Shown here piece after piece: positions 45,288-54,956 of a stretch of 64,000 bases of DNA; within the stretch, counting starts at the first letter, position 1, and every line of letters starts with the position of its first letter. This stretch comes from Hydrogenophaga sp. (GTDB lineage Bacteria > Pseudomonadota > Gammaproteobacteria > Burkholderiales > Burkholderiaceae_C): assembly GCF_019264445.1 (NCBI RefSeq), contig NZ_JAHVAB010000040.1:62001-126000 (forward strand), given 5' to 3'. The notes beneath the pieces were generated by a model that was not told the origin of the DNA, ran no database searches, and was given only the letters and a program-made list of their open reading frames with translations. A program made the translations under genes and the position numbers.

Positions 45288-47207
45288 TCAAACCAGCAGG
45301 GCGTTGACGCGCTTCACATAGGCTGCCGGATCGTCCGGCAAGCCCCCTTCGGCCAGCAGCGCCTGGTCAAACAGGATGTGGGCAAGGTCGTCGAAATGCG
45401 CGCTGCCCTCCAGCTTCTTCACCAGCGCGTGCTCGGCATTCACCTCCAGGATGGGGCGCACTTCGGGCGCGGGCTGGCCGGCCTGTTTGAGCATGCGCGC
45501 CAGCTGCGTGGAGTAGTCGCCGTCTTCGACCACCAGGCAGGCCGGCGAGTCGACCAGGCGCGAGGTGACGCGCACGTCCTTGGCCTTGTCCTTGAGGCTT
45601 TCCTTCAGGCGCTCCAGCACGGGTTTGAAGGTTTCGGCAGCGGCTTCGGCGGCCTTCTTCTCTTCTTCGTCCTGCAGCGAACCCAGGTCCACCGCGCCCT
45701 TGGCCACGCTCTGCAGCGGCGTGCCGTCGAACTCGTGCAGGAAGGACAGCGCCCATTCGTCCACGCGGTCCGTCATCAGCAGCACCTCGATGCCCTTCTT
45801 GCGGAACACCTCGAGCTGCGGGCTGTTCTGCGCGGCGGCGCGGTTGTCGGCGGTGATGTAGTAGATCGCGGCCTGGCCTTCCTTCATGCGGGCCTTGTAG
45901 TCGGCGAGAGAGACCAGCCCATCCGTTCGCCCTGAGCTTGTCGAAGGGCTCTCAGGGGCTTCGACAGGCTCAGCCCGAACGGGACCCGTGCTGGCAAAAC
46001 GCAGCAGCTTGGCAAGCTTGTCGCGGTTGGCGAAATCTTCACCCAGGCCTTCCTTGAGCACGGCGCCGAACTCGGCGTAGAAGCGCGTGTACTTCTCGGT
46101 GTCCTTGCTGAGGTCATCGAGCAGGGAGAGCACGCGGCGCGTATTGCCTTCGCGAATGGCCTTGACGTCGCGGCTCTCCTGCAGCAGCTCGCGGCTCACG
46201 TTGAGCGGCAGGTCGGCGGAATCGACCACGCCCTTGACCCAGCGCAGGTAGGCGGGCATGAGCGCCTCGGCCTCGTCCATGATGAAAACACGGCGCACAT
46301 AGAGCTTGATGCCGGCCTTGCGGTCGCGGTTCCAGAGGTCTTGCGGGGCCTTGGCCGGGATGTAGAGCAGCTGCGTGTATTCGGTGCTGCCTTCGACGCG
46401 GTTGTGGCTCCAGGCCAGCGGTGCCTGCGTGTCGTAGCTCAGGTTCTTGTAGAACTCCGCGTACTGCTCGTCGGTCACCTCCTTCTTGTTGCGGGCCCAC
46501 AGCGCGTTGGCCGAGTTCACCGCTTCCCATTCGTCGAGCAGCACCTGTTCACTTTTTTCGGCGTCCCATTCTTCCTTCTGCATGAGGATGGGCAGGCTGA
46601 TGTGGTCGGAGTATTTGCCGATGATGGACTTGAGCTTCCAGCGGTCCAGGTAATCGCTGGCGTCGTCGCGCAGGTGCAGGATGACGCTGGTGCCGCGCTC
46701 GGCGCGCTCGATGGTTTCCACCTCGAAGTCGCCGGTGCCGCCGCTGGTCCAGCGCACGCCTTCGGCCGCGGGCAGGCCGGCGCGGCGCGATTCCACGATG
46801 ATCTTGTCGGCCACGATGAAGCCCGAATAGAAGCCCACGCCGAACTGGCCGATGAGCTGGGCGTCCTGTTTCTGGTCGCCCGAGAGGCGGCCCATGAAGT
46901 CCTTGGTGCCACTCTTGGCGATGGTGCCGAGGTGGTCGATGGCTTCCTGCGCGCTCATGCCGATGCCGTTGTCGGTGATGCGGATGGTGCGGGCCTCGCG
47001 GTCAAACGCCACGCGCACCTCCAGGTTGGGTGCGTCTTCGAACAGGGCGGCGTTGTTCAGGGCTTCGAAGCGCAGTTTGTCGCAGGCGTCCGACGCGTTG
47101 GAGACCAGCTCGCGCAGAAAGATGTCGGGGTTGGAATAGAGCGAGTGCGTGACGAGGTGCAGCAGTTGCGCCACTTCGGCCTGGAAGGACAGGGTTTGTT
47201 TGCTCAT
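45288..47207 (-). CDS. htpG: Chaperone HtpG (Hsp90) with a repeat-derived insertion
   Basis: This 639-residue ATP-dependent chaperone shows the N-terminal ATPase ([32 protein letters not shown]), the middle domain with [11 protein letters not shown] and the C-terminal dimerisation domain. After about residue 408 it carries an unusual stretch, [20 protein letters not shown], which is the translation of a dispersed repeat inserted in frame between the middle and C-terminal parts. Otherwise it matches E. coli HtpG (about 624). It is monocistronic and lies upstream of the phc operon on the same strand. Confidence 0.95.
   Translation of the reverse strand: MSKQTLSFQAEVAQLLHLVTHSLYSNPDIFLRELVSNASDACDKLRFEALNNAALFEDAPNLEVRVAFDREARTIRITDNGIGMSAQEAIDHLGTIAKSGTKDFMGRLSGDQKQDAQLIGQFGVGFYSGFIVADKIIVESRRAGLPAAEGVRWTSGGTGDFEVETIERAERGTSVILHLRDDASDYLDRWKLKSIIGKYSDHISLPILMQKEEWDAEKSEQVLLDEWEAVNSANALWARNKKEVTDEQYAEFYKNLSYDTQAPLAWSHNRVEGSTEYTQLLYIPAKAPQDLWNRDRKAGIKLYVRRVFIMDEAEALMPAYLRWVKGVVDSADLPLNVSRELLQESRDVKAIREGNTRRVLSLLDDLSKDTEKYTRFYAEFGAVLKEGLGEDFANRDKLAKLLRFASTGPVRAEPVEAPESPSTSSGRTDGLVSLADYKARMKEGQAAIYYITADNRAAAQNSPQLEVFRKKGIEVLLMTDRVDEWALSFLHEFDGTPLQSVAKGAVDLGSLQDEEEKKAAEAAAETFKPVLERLKESLKDKAKDVRVTSRLVDSPACLVVEDGDYSTQLARMLKQAGQPAPEVRPILEVNAEHALVKKLEGSAHFDDLAHILFDQALLAEGGLPDDPAAYVKRVNALLV
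45923..45983. repeat. Dispersed inverted repeat inserted in the htpG coding sequence
   Basis: CCGTTCGCCCTGAGCTTGTC begins a left arm that is nearly complementary to the right arm ending in GACAGGCTCAGCCCGAACGG. Arms of about 24 bases flank a short loop. I recognise this as a widespread REP-type element of Burkholderiales and Xanthomonadales genomes, usually intergenic. Here it is in frame and without a stop. Confidence 0.85.
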
Positions 47208-47312
47208 GGGGTTCGGCTTGCGTGAAACAGGACAAGCGCACCAGGGCGGCGCGCGCGGAGAAAGGCGGAATTATGGGCGCGGCGCCCGTTTTCAAGCGCC
47301 TGGGCGTGTGCC

Positions 47313-48665
47313 TCAGTCGTGGGGTCCGGCGGTGGGCGGCTGCAGCCACTGCAGCAGCTGCTGCGCCACCACGGGGCTGGACAGCAGCTCCAGGTGGCCC
47401 GTGCGGTAGACCGTGCGCTGGCCCTCGCGCGGGAACACGAGGCGGTGGCGGGGGTCGTCGTGCTGGCCCAGCGCGCTGCGCAGCGGCACCAGGCCGTCGC
47501 CCGTGAGGCGCTCAGCCAGCAGGCCGCGCTGCGGGGCGAGCGTGGCGGCCACGGCCATGCAGGCCACACCTTCGGGCAGCGGCAACGGCTCGCGGTGGTC
47601 CACAAAGCCTGGCCCCCAACCCTCGCTCCGCCAGGCCCCCCGAGGGTGTGCGTCCGAGCTTGGGGCGGCCCGGCGCTCGGTTGACCCGAAGCGGTCGCGG
47701 CCTTGCCAGTCCGCGTCCCGCACGTGGCCGTGTCGCAGGTCGGTGATGCCGGCGCTGCGCAACTGGCCCAGGCGCTTGAACGGCGCGGTAAAGGGCGTGG
47801 CTCCCAGCAGCACGTCCACCCCGTGGCCGGCGCGCTCCAGCGGCGCACCGTGGTGCGGCGTGCCCAGAAAAACGAGGTGCTTCAGCTGCGTCCGCCAGCG
47901 GTGCTGGCTGCGCTGGGCTTCGTCGACCGCGGCGCGCGCCACCAGCCCGCCCATGCTGTGTCCCACCAGCGTGATCGTGGTCAGCGGCACCGGCCATTGC
48001 GACACCAGCCATTCAAGCTGGCGCGCGAACTCACGCCCATTGGTGGAGGTGTGCAGCCCGCTGTTGTAGCGCAGGTAGACCGGCGTGGCGCCCAGCGCCT
48101 GCGCCAGAAAGGCGCCGTGGTCGTGGCCGTTGCGCAGCCACTGCGTGTCGTTCATGCACAGGCCGTGCAACAGCACGATCAGGTGCGAAGAGGCGCCGGC
48201 CAGCCGCTCGCGCAGGAGCGCCGGGCTCTCCAGCGGCAGACGGCGACCCGCCAGGCGCAGCTCCGTTGACTGGGCCAGCGGGTTGCCAGTGGCCTGCAGG
48301 TGATCGCCCAGCACGCCGTTGAGCGCGGCCAGCACCGCTTCGCGGCCTGGTGAGGGCTCGGGGTGGCGGGCGGGGTCATCGACCAGCGGCAGCAGCGAGG
48401 CCAGCGCGCTGTCCAGCCCGTGGCCCACCAGCTGTGTCACACCCCGGATGCCCTGGTAAATCTGCCCCGTGAGGCCGCCCGTGCGGTCGGGCTCGATGCC
48501 TGCCGGCAGGCCCAGGCGCTGGCGCACGGCCTGGTGCACGCCTTCGGCCACACCGATCACGCCGGTGGTGGCCTGCGCCGCCAGCCTCACCGCCGCTTGC
48601 AGGTCGGACGGGCGCACGTGCCGCAGCAGTGCGTCGCGGGTGGGCTGGGGTTTGCGTGGGGTCAT
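47313..48665 (-). CDS. Alpha/beta-hydrolase, lipase/PGAP1-like
   Basis: This 450-residue protein has an N-terminal helical region of about 140 residues and an alpha/beta-hydrolase core: oxyanion part VLLHGLCMND (about 168-177), nucleophile elbow LVGHSMGGLVARAAVDEA (Ser near 236), FLGTPHHGAPLE and a late catalytic-His region near GHLELLSSPVV. It has no signal peptide. It probably hydrolyses a lipid or ester. About 25 residues after 300 (ERRAAPSSDAHPRGAWRSEG) look like translated repeat DNA rather than conserved protein. Confidence 0.82.
   Translation of the reverse strand: MTPRKPQPTRDALLRHVRPSDLQAAVRLAAQATTGVIGVAEGVHQAVRQRLGLPAGIEPDRTGGLTGQIYQGIRGVTQLVGHGLDSALASLLPLVDDPARHPEPSPGREAVLAALNGVLGDHLQATGNPLAQSTELRLAGRRLPLESPALLRERLAGASSHLIVLLHGLCMNDTQWLRNGHDHGAFLAQALGATPVYLRYNSGLHTSTNGREFARQLEWLVSQWPVPLTTITLVGHSMGGLVARAAVDEAQRSQHRWRTQLKHLVFLGTPHHGAPLERAGHGVDVLLGATPFTAPFKRLGQLRSAGITDLRHGHVRDADWQGRDRFGSTERRAAPSSDAHPRGAWRSEGWGPGFVDHREPLPLPEGVACMAVAATLAPQRGLLAERLTGDGLVPLRSALGQHDDPRHRLVFPREGQRTVYRTGHLELLSSPVVAQQLLQWLQPPTAGPHD
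47611..47685. repeat. Probable decayed REP-like element inside the hydrolase gene
   Basis: Blocks such as GGCCCCCAACCCTCGCTCCG, CAGGCCCCCCGAGGG and TTGGGGCGGCCCGGCG are in the order of GC-rich Comamonadaceae-type repeats. They resemble the two intergenic copies in this window only loosely. The element keeps the reading frame open. Confidence 0.5.
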
Positions 48666-48712
48666 GGGCCATTGTGGCCCGGTCAACGAAACTTGTGTGA
48701 CAGCGCAGCGAC

Positions 48713-50122
48713 TCAGGCGGTGTGGGGATGCCGCGCCGACTCGTACAGGGTGCGGGCCAGCGCCCGGTGCCGCTCCAGCAGGGGCTCGATCTCCATATCC
48801 ACCAGCCGCCCGTTGCGCACGCGCACGCGGCCGTTGATCACGCTCAGCGACGCGTTGGCACTCTGGCAGAACACCAGCGCGGCCACCGGGTCGTGTCCTG
48901 CGCCCGCGTGCGCCACGCCCCGCAGGTCGAAGGCGACCAGATCGGCCGACATGCCCGGCACCAGCGCGCCGATGTCGTCGCGACCCAGCACGCGGGCGCC
49001 ACCCAGCGTGGCGATCTCCAGCGCCTCGCGTGCGGTGAGCGCGCCGGGGCCAAAGCCCACGCGCTGCAACAGCAGCGCCTGGCGCACCTCGCCGAGCATG
49101 TGGGCGCCGTCGTTGGAGGCGCTGCCGTCCACACCCAGGCCCACCGGCACGCCCGCGCGGCGCATGGCGCCCACCGGCGCAATGCCTGAGCCCAGGCGCA
49201 TGTTCGAGCAGGGGCAATGCGCCACGCCCGTGCCGGTGCGCCCGAACACGGCGATGCCGGGTTCATCGAGCTTGACGCAGTGGGCGTGCCACACGTCGTG
49301 ACCGACCCAGCCCAGGTCCTCGGCGTATTCGGCCGGCGTCATGCCGAACTTCTCGCGCGAGTACGTCACATCGTTGTCGTTTTCGGCCAGGTGCGTGTGC
49401 AGCGACACGCCTTGCGAGCGCGCCAGCACGGCGGACTCGCGCATGAGGTCGCGCGAAACGGAGAAAGGCGAGCACGGTGCCAGCACGATGCGCCGCATGC
49501 TGTGGCGAGAAGCGTCGTGCCAGCGCGCGATCAGCCGTTCGCTGTCGGCCAGGATCTGGGCTTCGGTCTCGACCACCGAATCCGGCGGCAGGCCACCGGC
49601 GCTGCGGCCCACGCTCATGCTGCCGCGCGCGGCATGAAAGCGCATGCCCATGGCATCGGCGGCGTCAATCGAATCGTCCAGGCGCGCGCCGTTGGGGAAC
49701 AGGTAGAGGTGGTCACTGGTGGTGGTGCAACCCGAGAGCATGAGCTCGGCCATGGCGGTCTGGGTGGACACGCGCACCATCTCGGGCGTGAGCCCCGCCC
49801 ACAGCAGGTACAGGTTCGTGAGCCAGCCAAACAGCTCGGCGTCCTGCGCCTGCGGCACCACGCGGGTGAGGCTCTGGTACATGTGGTGGTGGGTGTTCAC
49901 CAGCCCGGGCATGAGCACATGGCCGCGCAGGTCGATCGCCTGCGCCGCGCCATTGGCCAGCGCATCGAGCCACGGTGTGGGCAGCGCCGCCGTGGGGCCC
50001 ACCCACTCAATGGCCGGTCCGTTGACCACCACCGCGCCGTCGGCGATCTCGCGCCGCTGGGCGTCCATTGTCACCACCACGTCGGCGTGGCGCAGCACCA
50101 GCGGGGAATGCGCGGCGCCCAT
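48713..50122 (-). CDS. 8-oxoguanine deaminase (amidohydrolase)
   Basis: This 469-residue metal-dependent amidohydrolase has the HxH pair in VNTHHHMYQSLTR, further metal ligands around LHTHLAENDNDV and WHAHCVKL, and the catalytic Asp in LGVDGSASNDGAHM. The combination LSGCTTTSDHLYLFPNG and RGSMSVGRSAGGLPPDSVV closely matches what I know of 8-oxoguanine deaminases, which convert 8-oxoguanine to urate. Guanine or triazine (TrzN/AtzB-like) hydrolysis is a less likely alternative. It starts one base after the pseudouridine synthase gene stops, so the two are co-expressed. Confidence 0.88.
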   Translation of the reverse strand: MGAAHSPLVLRHADVVVTMDAQRREIADGAVVVNGPAIEWVGPTAALPTPWLDALANGAAQAIDLRGHVLMPGLVNTHHHMYQSLTRVVPQAQDAELFGWLTNLYLLWAGLTPEMVRVSTQTAMAELMLSGCTTTSDHLYLFPNGARLDDSIDAADAMGMRFHAARGSMSVGRSAGGLPPDSVVETEAQILADSERLIARWHDASRHSMRRIVLAPCSPFSVSRDLMRESAVLARSQGVSLHTHLAENDNDVTYSREKFGMTPAEYAEDLGWVGHDVWHAHCVKLDEPGIAVFGRTGTGVAHCPCSNMRLGSGIAPVGAMRRAGVPVGLGVDGSASNDGAHMLGEVRQALLLQRVGFGPGALTAREALEIATLGGARVLGRDDIGALVPGMSADLVAFDLRGVAHAGAGHDPVAALVFCQSANASLSVINGRVRVRNGRLVDMEIEPLLERHRALARTLYESARHPHTA

Positions 50123-50123
50123 G

Positions 50124-51281
50124 TCAGAAACGCTCGTTCGCGCCCAGAAAGCGCCATTGCCCCACCGGCAGGTTGCCCAGCACCACCTGGCCAATGCGGA
50201 TGCGCTTGAGGCCCACCACATGCAGGCCCACCTGCTCGCACATGCGGCGGATCTGCCGCTTCTTGCCCTCGGTGAGCACGAAGCGAAGCTGTTCGGGGTT
50301 TTGCCAGTCCACCTGCGCGGGGCGCAAGGCCTGGCCATCGAGGCTCAGGCCATGGCGCAACAGCGCCAGCTGGGCGGCCGGAAACACGGCCTGCACGTCC
50401 TGTGTCACCACGCCCGAGCCCTGCGGGCCGTTGGGCGCGAAGTGCACGCGCACCAGGTATTCCTTCTCCACGCCGCTGCTCTCGCCAATCAGCGTGCGGG
50501 CCACGCGCCCGTCTTGCGTGAGCACGAGCAGGCCGGTGGAGTCGATGTCAAGCCGGCCTGCAGGCGCCAGGCCGCGGGTGTGCTCCGGGGCAAAGCGGCG
50601 GCCGTCGGCGGGTGTGCGGGCATCGCCGCGCCACTGGCTGGGCGCGCCGATCAGCGTGGCCGCTGCCTCGTGGCCGTCTTCGGGCTGGCCGCTCACATAG
50701 CCCACCGGCTTGTGCAGCAGGATGGTGACCTGCCCGCTCTGCTGGTGGCGCGCCTGCGGCGCGACCTCGACCTGCGCGTCCGGCGGCACGGGCTGGCCCA
50801 TCACCGCCGGCTCACCATTGACCTTCACCCAGCCACGCGCGATCCATTCGTCGGCCTCGCGGCGCGAGCACAGTCCCAGATCGGCCATGCGCTTGTTCAA
50901 GCGAATTTCGCCGCGCACGTTGCCCACGCGGGCAAGGTCTGGCCGATGCGGTGCCTGCGGACGGGGCGCGGGCGCAAGGCCGCGAGGGGGCCGCGCGGCA
51001 GCGCCTTGGGGGGTGTCGCTGCGGCGCGGAGCGGGGCGTTCACTGCGGCCAAAGTCATCGCCGCGAGGCGCTGCCGAAGGGCCATTGCGCGGGCGGTCCG
51101 CACCAAACCCCTGCGAAGGCTCGCGCGGTGGCTTGGGCGCCGAAGCCGACACGCTTTTGGCGCGCGCCGGGCCTGGCGGGCGCACCGGCGCGCGGCGCGG
51201 TGCAAAGGGGTCGGCGGGTGGTTTGCTCGCGGCACCCGGTTTCAGCTTCAGGGTGCGGGCGGCGGGTTTGTCGGTGCTCAT
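50124..51281 (-). CDS. 23S rRNA pseudouridine synthase, RluF/RluB-like, with Pro/Arg-rich N-terminal extension
   Basis: This 385-residue protein has a low-complexity N-terminus of about 120 residues rich in Pro, Arg and Ala, then an S4 RNA-binding domain ([22 protein letters not shown], about 127-148) and an RsuA-family catalytic domain with the Asp in [17 protein letters not shown] (about 240-256), KEYLVRV and [11 protein letters not shown]. The C-terminal region and motif set resemble RluF, which modifies 23S rRNA near position 2604, but RluB or RluE cannot be excluded. It lies 7 bases after a Crp/Fnr gene and before the deaminase gene. Confidence 0.88.
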   Translation of the reverse strand: MSTDKPAARTLKLKPGAASKPPADPFAPRRAPVRPPGPARAKSVSASAPKPPREPSQGFGADRPRNGPSAAPRGDDFGRSERPAPRRSDTPQGAAARPPRGLAPAPRPQAPHRPDLARVGNVRGEIRLNKRMADLGLCSRREADEWIARGWVKVNGEPAVMGQPVPPDAQVEVAPQARHQQSGQVTILLHKPVGYVSGQPEDGHEAAATLIGAPSQWRGDARTPADGRRFAPEHTRGLAPAGRLDIDSTGLLVLTQDGRVARTLIGESSGVEKEYLVRVHFAPNGPQGSGVVTQDVQAVFPAAQLALLRHGLSLDGQALRPAQVDWQNPEQLRFVLTEGKKRQIRRMCEQVGLHVVGLKRIRIGQVVLGNLPVGQWRFLGANERF

Positions 51282-51288
51282 GCGTCGA

Positions 51289-52023
51289 TCATCCCTCATC
51301 GAGCACGCCCGAGCGCAGCGCCGCGAGATCGAGCACGCGCAAGCCCCCGTATTCGACGCGGATCCAGCCCTTGGCGGCGAGCGTGGTCAGCGCTTCGTTG
51401 ACGCGCTGGCGCGACAGGCCCACCAGGTACGCCAGCTCCTGCTGGGTGATGCGCAACACACCGGCCACGTTGGGCGAGAGCAAGGGGTGAAACAGCGCCG
51501 CCAGGTTGCGCGCCACCCGCAGGTCGGGGTTGTTGAGGCGGTCAATTTCGCGCGCCGCAATGAACTGGCCCAGACGCTCGTTGAGCTGCAGCATCACGAA
51601 GCGGTTGAACCCGATGGAATGGTCCAGCAGCCAGTCAAACGTTTCCACCGGCAAGCCAGCCACCCGGCTCTTGCGCAGCGCGAGGATGTTGTAGCGGTAC
51701 TGCTCGTGCTTGAGCACCGTGCCCTCGCCAAACCAGCCACCGGGCGCCACGCCGGTGAAAGTGATCACCGGCCCCTGCGAATCGTCGTTGCTCATCTTCA
51801 GCAGGCCATCGACCAGGCCAAACCAGTACGTCACCGGGCGACCGAAGCGGCAGACGTAGTCGCCCGTCTCGGCATCCCCCACCACCAGTGACGCCACGGC
51901 ACGCTCGCGCTCGGTCGGCGTGAGGCGGGACAACCACGGAATTTCGGCCAGTTCCTGCTCTGTGGCGGGGCGTGCGCGGTCGCGCAGCACCGTGCCGGAA
52001 TGGCGGGGAGTGAGGGTCTTCAT
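51289..52023 (-). CDS. Crp/Fnr family transcriptional regulator
   Basis: This 244-residue protein has an N-terminal cyclic-nucleotide-binding-like domain (about 40-150, [21 protein letters not shown]) and a C-terminal helix-turn-helix with the recognition part [25 protein letters not shown] (about 195-219). It lacks the N-terminal cysteine cluster of Fnr, so it is not an iron-sulfur oxygen sensor of that type. It is divergent from the acyl-CoA synthetase/ABC importer operon, its most likely target, and is followed by two RNA/nucleobase genes. Confidence 0.9.
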   Translation of the reverse strand: MKTLTPRHSGTVLRDRARPATEQELAEIPWLSRLTPTERERAVASLVVGDAETGDYVCRFGRPVTYWFGLVDGLLKMSNDDSQGPVITFTGVAPGGWFGEGTVLKHEQYRYNILALRKSRVAGLPVETFDWLLDHSIGFNRFVMLQLNERLGQFIAAREIDRLNNPDLRVARNLAALFHPLLSPNVAGVLRITQQELAYLVGLSRQRVNEALTTLAAKGWIRVEYGGLRVLDLAALRSGVLDEG

Positions 52024-52069
52024 GGGTGCGCGAGAGCTAAGGGAAAGTCCTAAGAGGGATGACCCGAGA

Positions 52070-52087
52070 TTGTCGTCGAACCGACAA
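52070..52087. promoter_or_regulatory. Candidate Crp/Fnr-type operator in the divergent promoter region
   Basis: TTGTCG-N6-CGACAA is a perfect inverted repeat with the 18-base span typical of Crp/Fnr sites, between the regulator gene and the synthetase operon. A wider inverted pair, CCTAAG and CTTAGG (about 52049 and 52100), brackets it. Confidence 0.5.
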
Positions 52088-52187
52088 CATGACGTCAAAC
52101 TTAGGCCTACGATGCACCGCAGATCGGGATGTCTCACCTGGGACATTCCTGCCACCGGCACCCAGGCGCCGGCCTCAGGAGACACGC

Positions 52188-54134
52188 ATGCAAGACACTT
52201 TCCCCCGGCTGCTGCTGGGCCACGCGAAGACCCGCCCCGACGGCGCGGCCATGCGCGAAAAGGAATACGGCATCTGGCAGACCACCACCTGGGCCGCCAT
52301 GGCGCAGCTGGTGGAAGCTCTGGCTTGCGGTCTGCACCAGGCCGGGCTGCAGCGCGGCGAGCACATGGTGGTGATCGGCGCCAACCGCCCTCGCCTCTAC
52401 GCCACCATGCTGGCCGCGCAGTCGCTGGGGGCGATCCCCGTGCCGCTGTACCAGGACGCGGTGGGCAACGAATGCGTGTTCCCCATCAACAACGCCGAGG
52501 TGCGCTTCTGCGTGGTGGAAGACCAGGAGCAGGTCGACAAGATGCTGGAAATCCGCGATCGCTGCCCGCAGATCACCCACATCTACTACGACGACCCGCG
52601 CGGCCTGCGCAACTACGACCAGCCCGGGCTGGGCAGCGTCGAGTCCCTCATCGAGGCCGGCCGCGCCCACGCCCAGGCCCATCCACAGCTCTTTCTGCAG
52701 CAGGTGGAGCAGGGCCGCGCCGACGACGTGGCCGCCATGTTCTTCACCAGCGGCACCACGGGCAACCCCAAGGGCGTGGTGCACACCCACTTCTCGCTGA
52801 TCAACCGCGCCAGCGTGGGCGCGCGCTTCGACAAGCTCACCGCCGCCGACGAAGTGCTGGCCTACCTGCCGCCCGCCTGGGTCGGGCAGAACATCTTCAG
52901 CTACGCGCAGTGGCTGGCGGCGGGCTACGTCGTCAATTGCCCCGAATCCGCCTCCACCGTCACCATCGACCTCAAGGAAGTCGGCCCCACCTACTACTTC
53001 GCCCCGCCCCGCGTGTTCGAGGGCCTGCTCACCAGCGTGATGATCCGCATGGAAGACGCCGGTGCCCTCAAGCGCGGCATGTTCCACCGCTTCATGGACC
53101 TGGCGCGCCGCGTGGGTCCTGATCGCCTGGACGGCAAGCCCGTCGGCCTGCTCGACCGCATCAAGTACCGCCTGGGCGACTGGATGGTGTACGGCCCGCT
53201 GCGCAACAACCTCGGCATGAGCCGCGTGCGTGTGGCCTACACCGCCGGCGAAGCCATCGGCCCCGACCTCTTCAGCTTCTACCGCTCCATCGGCATCAAC
53301 CTCAAGCAGCTCTACGGCTCCACCGAGACCGCCGTGTTCGTCTGCCTGCAGCCCGACCACGAAGCCCGCGCCGACACGGTGGGCGTGCCCTGCGAGGGCG
53401 TGGAGATCAAGCTGTCTGAAACGGGTGAGATCCTGGTGAAGTCGCCCGGCTTGCTCAAGGGCTACTACAAGAACCCGGCGGCCACCGCCGAGGTGCTCAC
53501 CGCAGACGGCTGGTACCACACCAGCGATGCGGGCTTCATCGACGCCAGCGGCCACCTCAAGATCATCGACCGCGTCAAGGACGTGGGGCGCCTGAAGGGC
53601 GGCGCGCACGACGGCGCGATGTTCGCGCCCAAGTACGTCGAGAACAAGCTCAAGTTCTTCTCGCACATCAAGGAGGCGGTGGCCTACGGCGACCAGCGCG
53701 ACCAGGTGTGCGTGATGCTCAACATCGACTTCGAGGCCGTGGGCAACTGGGCCGAGCGGCGCAACCTGCCCTACGCGGGGTACACCGACCTGGCGCAGAA
53801 ACCCGAGGTGTACGAACTCATCCGCGAGTGCGTGGAGAAGGTCAATGCCGACCTCAGCCGCGACGAGCTGCTGGCAGGCAGCCAGATCAGCCGCTTCCTC
53901 GTGCTGCACAAGGAACTCGACGCCGACGACGGCGAGCTCACCCGCACGAACAAGGTGCGCCGCGGCTTCATTGCCGAGAAGTACGGTGTGCTCATCGAAG
54001 CGCTGTACGGCGGCAGGCACGAGCAATACATCGAAACGCAGGTCAAGTTCGAAGACGGGCGCACCGGTTCGGTGAGTGCCACGCTCAAGCTGAGCGATGC
54101 AAAGACCTTCCAACCCGTCAAGGCCGCCGCCTGA
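52188..54134 (+). CDS. AMP-binding acyl-CoA synthetase (long-chain fatty acid/aromatic acid-CoA ligase)
   Basis: This 648-residue adenylate-forming enzyme activates a carboxylic acid with ATP and CoA. The phosphate loop FFTSGTTGNPKGVVHTH (about 185-201) and the later YGSTETAVFVC (about 373-383) and DRVKDVGRLKGG hinge are present. The long-chain acyl-CoA synthetase group fits the length best. It is the first gene of a rightward operon with a branched-chain-type ABC importer and a second CoA ligase. This arrangement is typical of uptake-plus-activation of aromatic or long-chain acids. It has no membrane segment. Confidence 0.9.
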   Translation: MQDTFPRLLLGHAKTRPDGAAMREKEYGIWQTTTWAAMAQLVEALACGLHQAGLQRGEHMVVIGANRPRLYATMLAAQSLGAIPVPLYQDAVGNECVFPINNAEVRFCVVEDQEQVDKMLEIRDRCPQITHIYYDDPRGLRNYDQPGLGSVESLIEAGRAHAQAHPQLFLQQVEQGRADDVAAMFFTSGTTGNPKGVVHTHFSLINRASVGARFDKLTAADEVLAYLPPAWVGQNIFSYAQWLAAGYVVNCPESASTVTIDLKEVGPTYYFAPPRVFEGLLTSVMIRMEDAGALKRGMFHRFMDLARRVGPDRLDGKPVGLLDRIKYRLGDWMVYGPLRNNLGMSRVRVAYTAGEAIGPDLFSFYRSIGINLKQLYGSTETAVFVCLQPDHEARADTVGVPCEGVEIKLSETGEILVKSPGLLKGYYKNPAATAEVLTADGWYHTSDAGFIDASGHLKIIDRVKDVGRLKGGAHDGAMFAPKYVENKLKFFSHIKEAVAYGDQRDQVCVMLNIDFEAVGNWAERRNLPYAGYTDLAQKPEVYELIRECVEKVNADLSRDELLAGSQISRFLVLHKELDADDGELTRTNKVRRGFIAEKYGVLIEALYGGRHEQYIETQVKFEDGRTGSVSATLKLSDAKTFQPVKAAA

Positions 54135-54146
54135 GATCCCACGCAC

Positions 54147-54944
54147 ATGACACAGAAGAAGATTGGCGACGTCATCCTCGACGTCCAGAACATCAGCCTG
54201 CGGTTCGGCGGCGTCAAGGCGCTCACCGACATCAGTTTCAACGTGCGCGAGCACGAGGTCCGCGCCATCATCGGCCCCAACGGCGCCGGCAAGAGCTCCA
54301 TGCTCAATTGCATCAACGGCGTCTACCAGCCCCAGGATGGATCGATCAGTTTCCGGGGCCAGACGTTCAAGCACATGAACAGCCGCCAGGTGGCTGAGAT
54401 GGGCATCGCGCGCACCTTCCAGAACCTCGCGCTCTTCAAGGGCATGAGCGTGATCGACAACATCATGACCGGGCGCAACCTGCGCATCAAAAGCGGGCTG
54501 CTCGCACAGGCGTTTCGCAACCCGTTCGGCATCGGCGGGGCGCAGAAGGAAGAAGAAGCGCAGCGCGAATTCGTCGAGCACATCATCGACTTCCTGGAGA
54601 TCCAGGCCTACCGGAAAACCCCCGTGGGCCAGCTGCCCTACGGCCTGCAAAAGCGCGTGGACCTGGGCCGCGCGCTGGCCATGGAGCCGCAGGTGCTGTT
54701 GCTGGACGAGCCCATGGCCGGCATGAACCTGGAAGAGAAGCAGGACATGAGCCGCTTCATCCTGGATGTGAACGACGAATTCGGCACCACCATCGTGCTC
54801 ATCGAGCACGACATGGGCGTCGTGATGGACATCTCCGACCGCGTCGTGGTGCTCGACTACGGCAAGAAGATCGGAGACGGCACGCCCGACGAAGTCCGCA
54901 CCAACGAGGAGGTGATCCGCGCCTACCTCGGCACGAGTCACTGA
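54147..54944 (+). CDS. ABC importer ATP-binding protein, LivG-like
   Basis: This 265-residue ATPase has Walker A GPNGAGKSSM (about 39-48), the variant signature LPYGLQKRVDLGRAL usual for LivG, Walker B VLLLDEPMAGMN and the switch LIEHDMGVVMDISDRV. The N-terminal LRFGGVKALTDISF is characteristic of the branched-chain amino acid/aromatic acid family (HAAT). It starts 12 bases after the synthetase gene and works with the second ATPase, two permeases and binding protein encoded downstream. Confidence 0.92.
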   Translation: MTQKKIGDVILDVQNISLRFGGVKALTDISFNVREHEVRAIIGPNGAGKSSMLNCINGVYQPQDGSISFRGQTFKHMNSRQVAEMGIARTFQNLALFKGMSVIDNIMTGRNLRIKSGLLAQAFRNPFGIGGAQKEEEAQREFVEHIIDFLEIQAYRKTPVGQLPYGLQKRVDLGRALAMEPQVLLLDEPMAGMNLEEKQDMSRFILDVNDEFGTTIVLIEHDMGVVMDISDRVVVLDYGKKIGDGTPDEVRTNEEVIRAYLGTSH

Positions 54945-54956
54945 GCGAGAAACACC

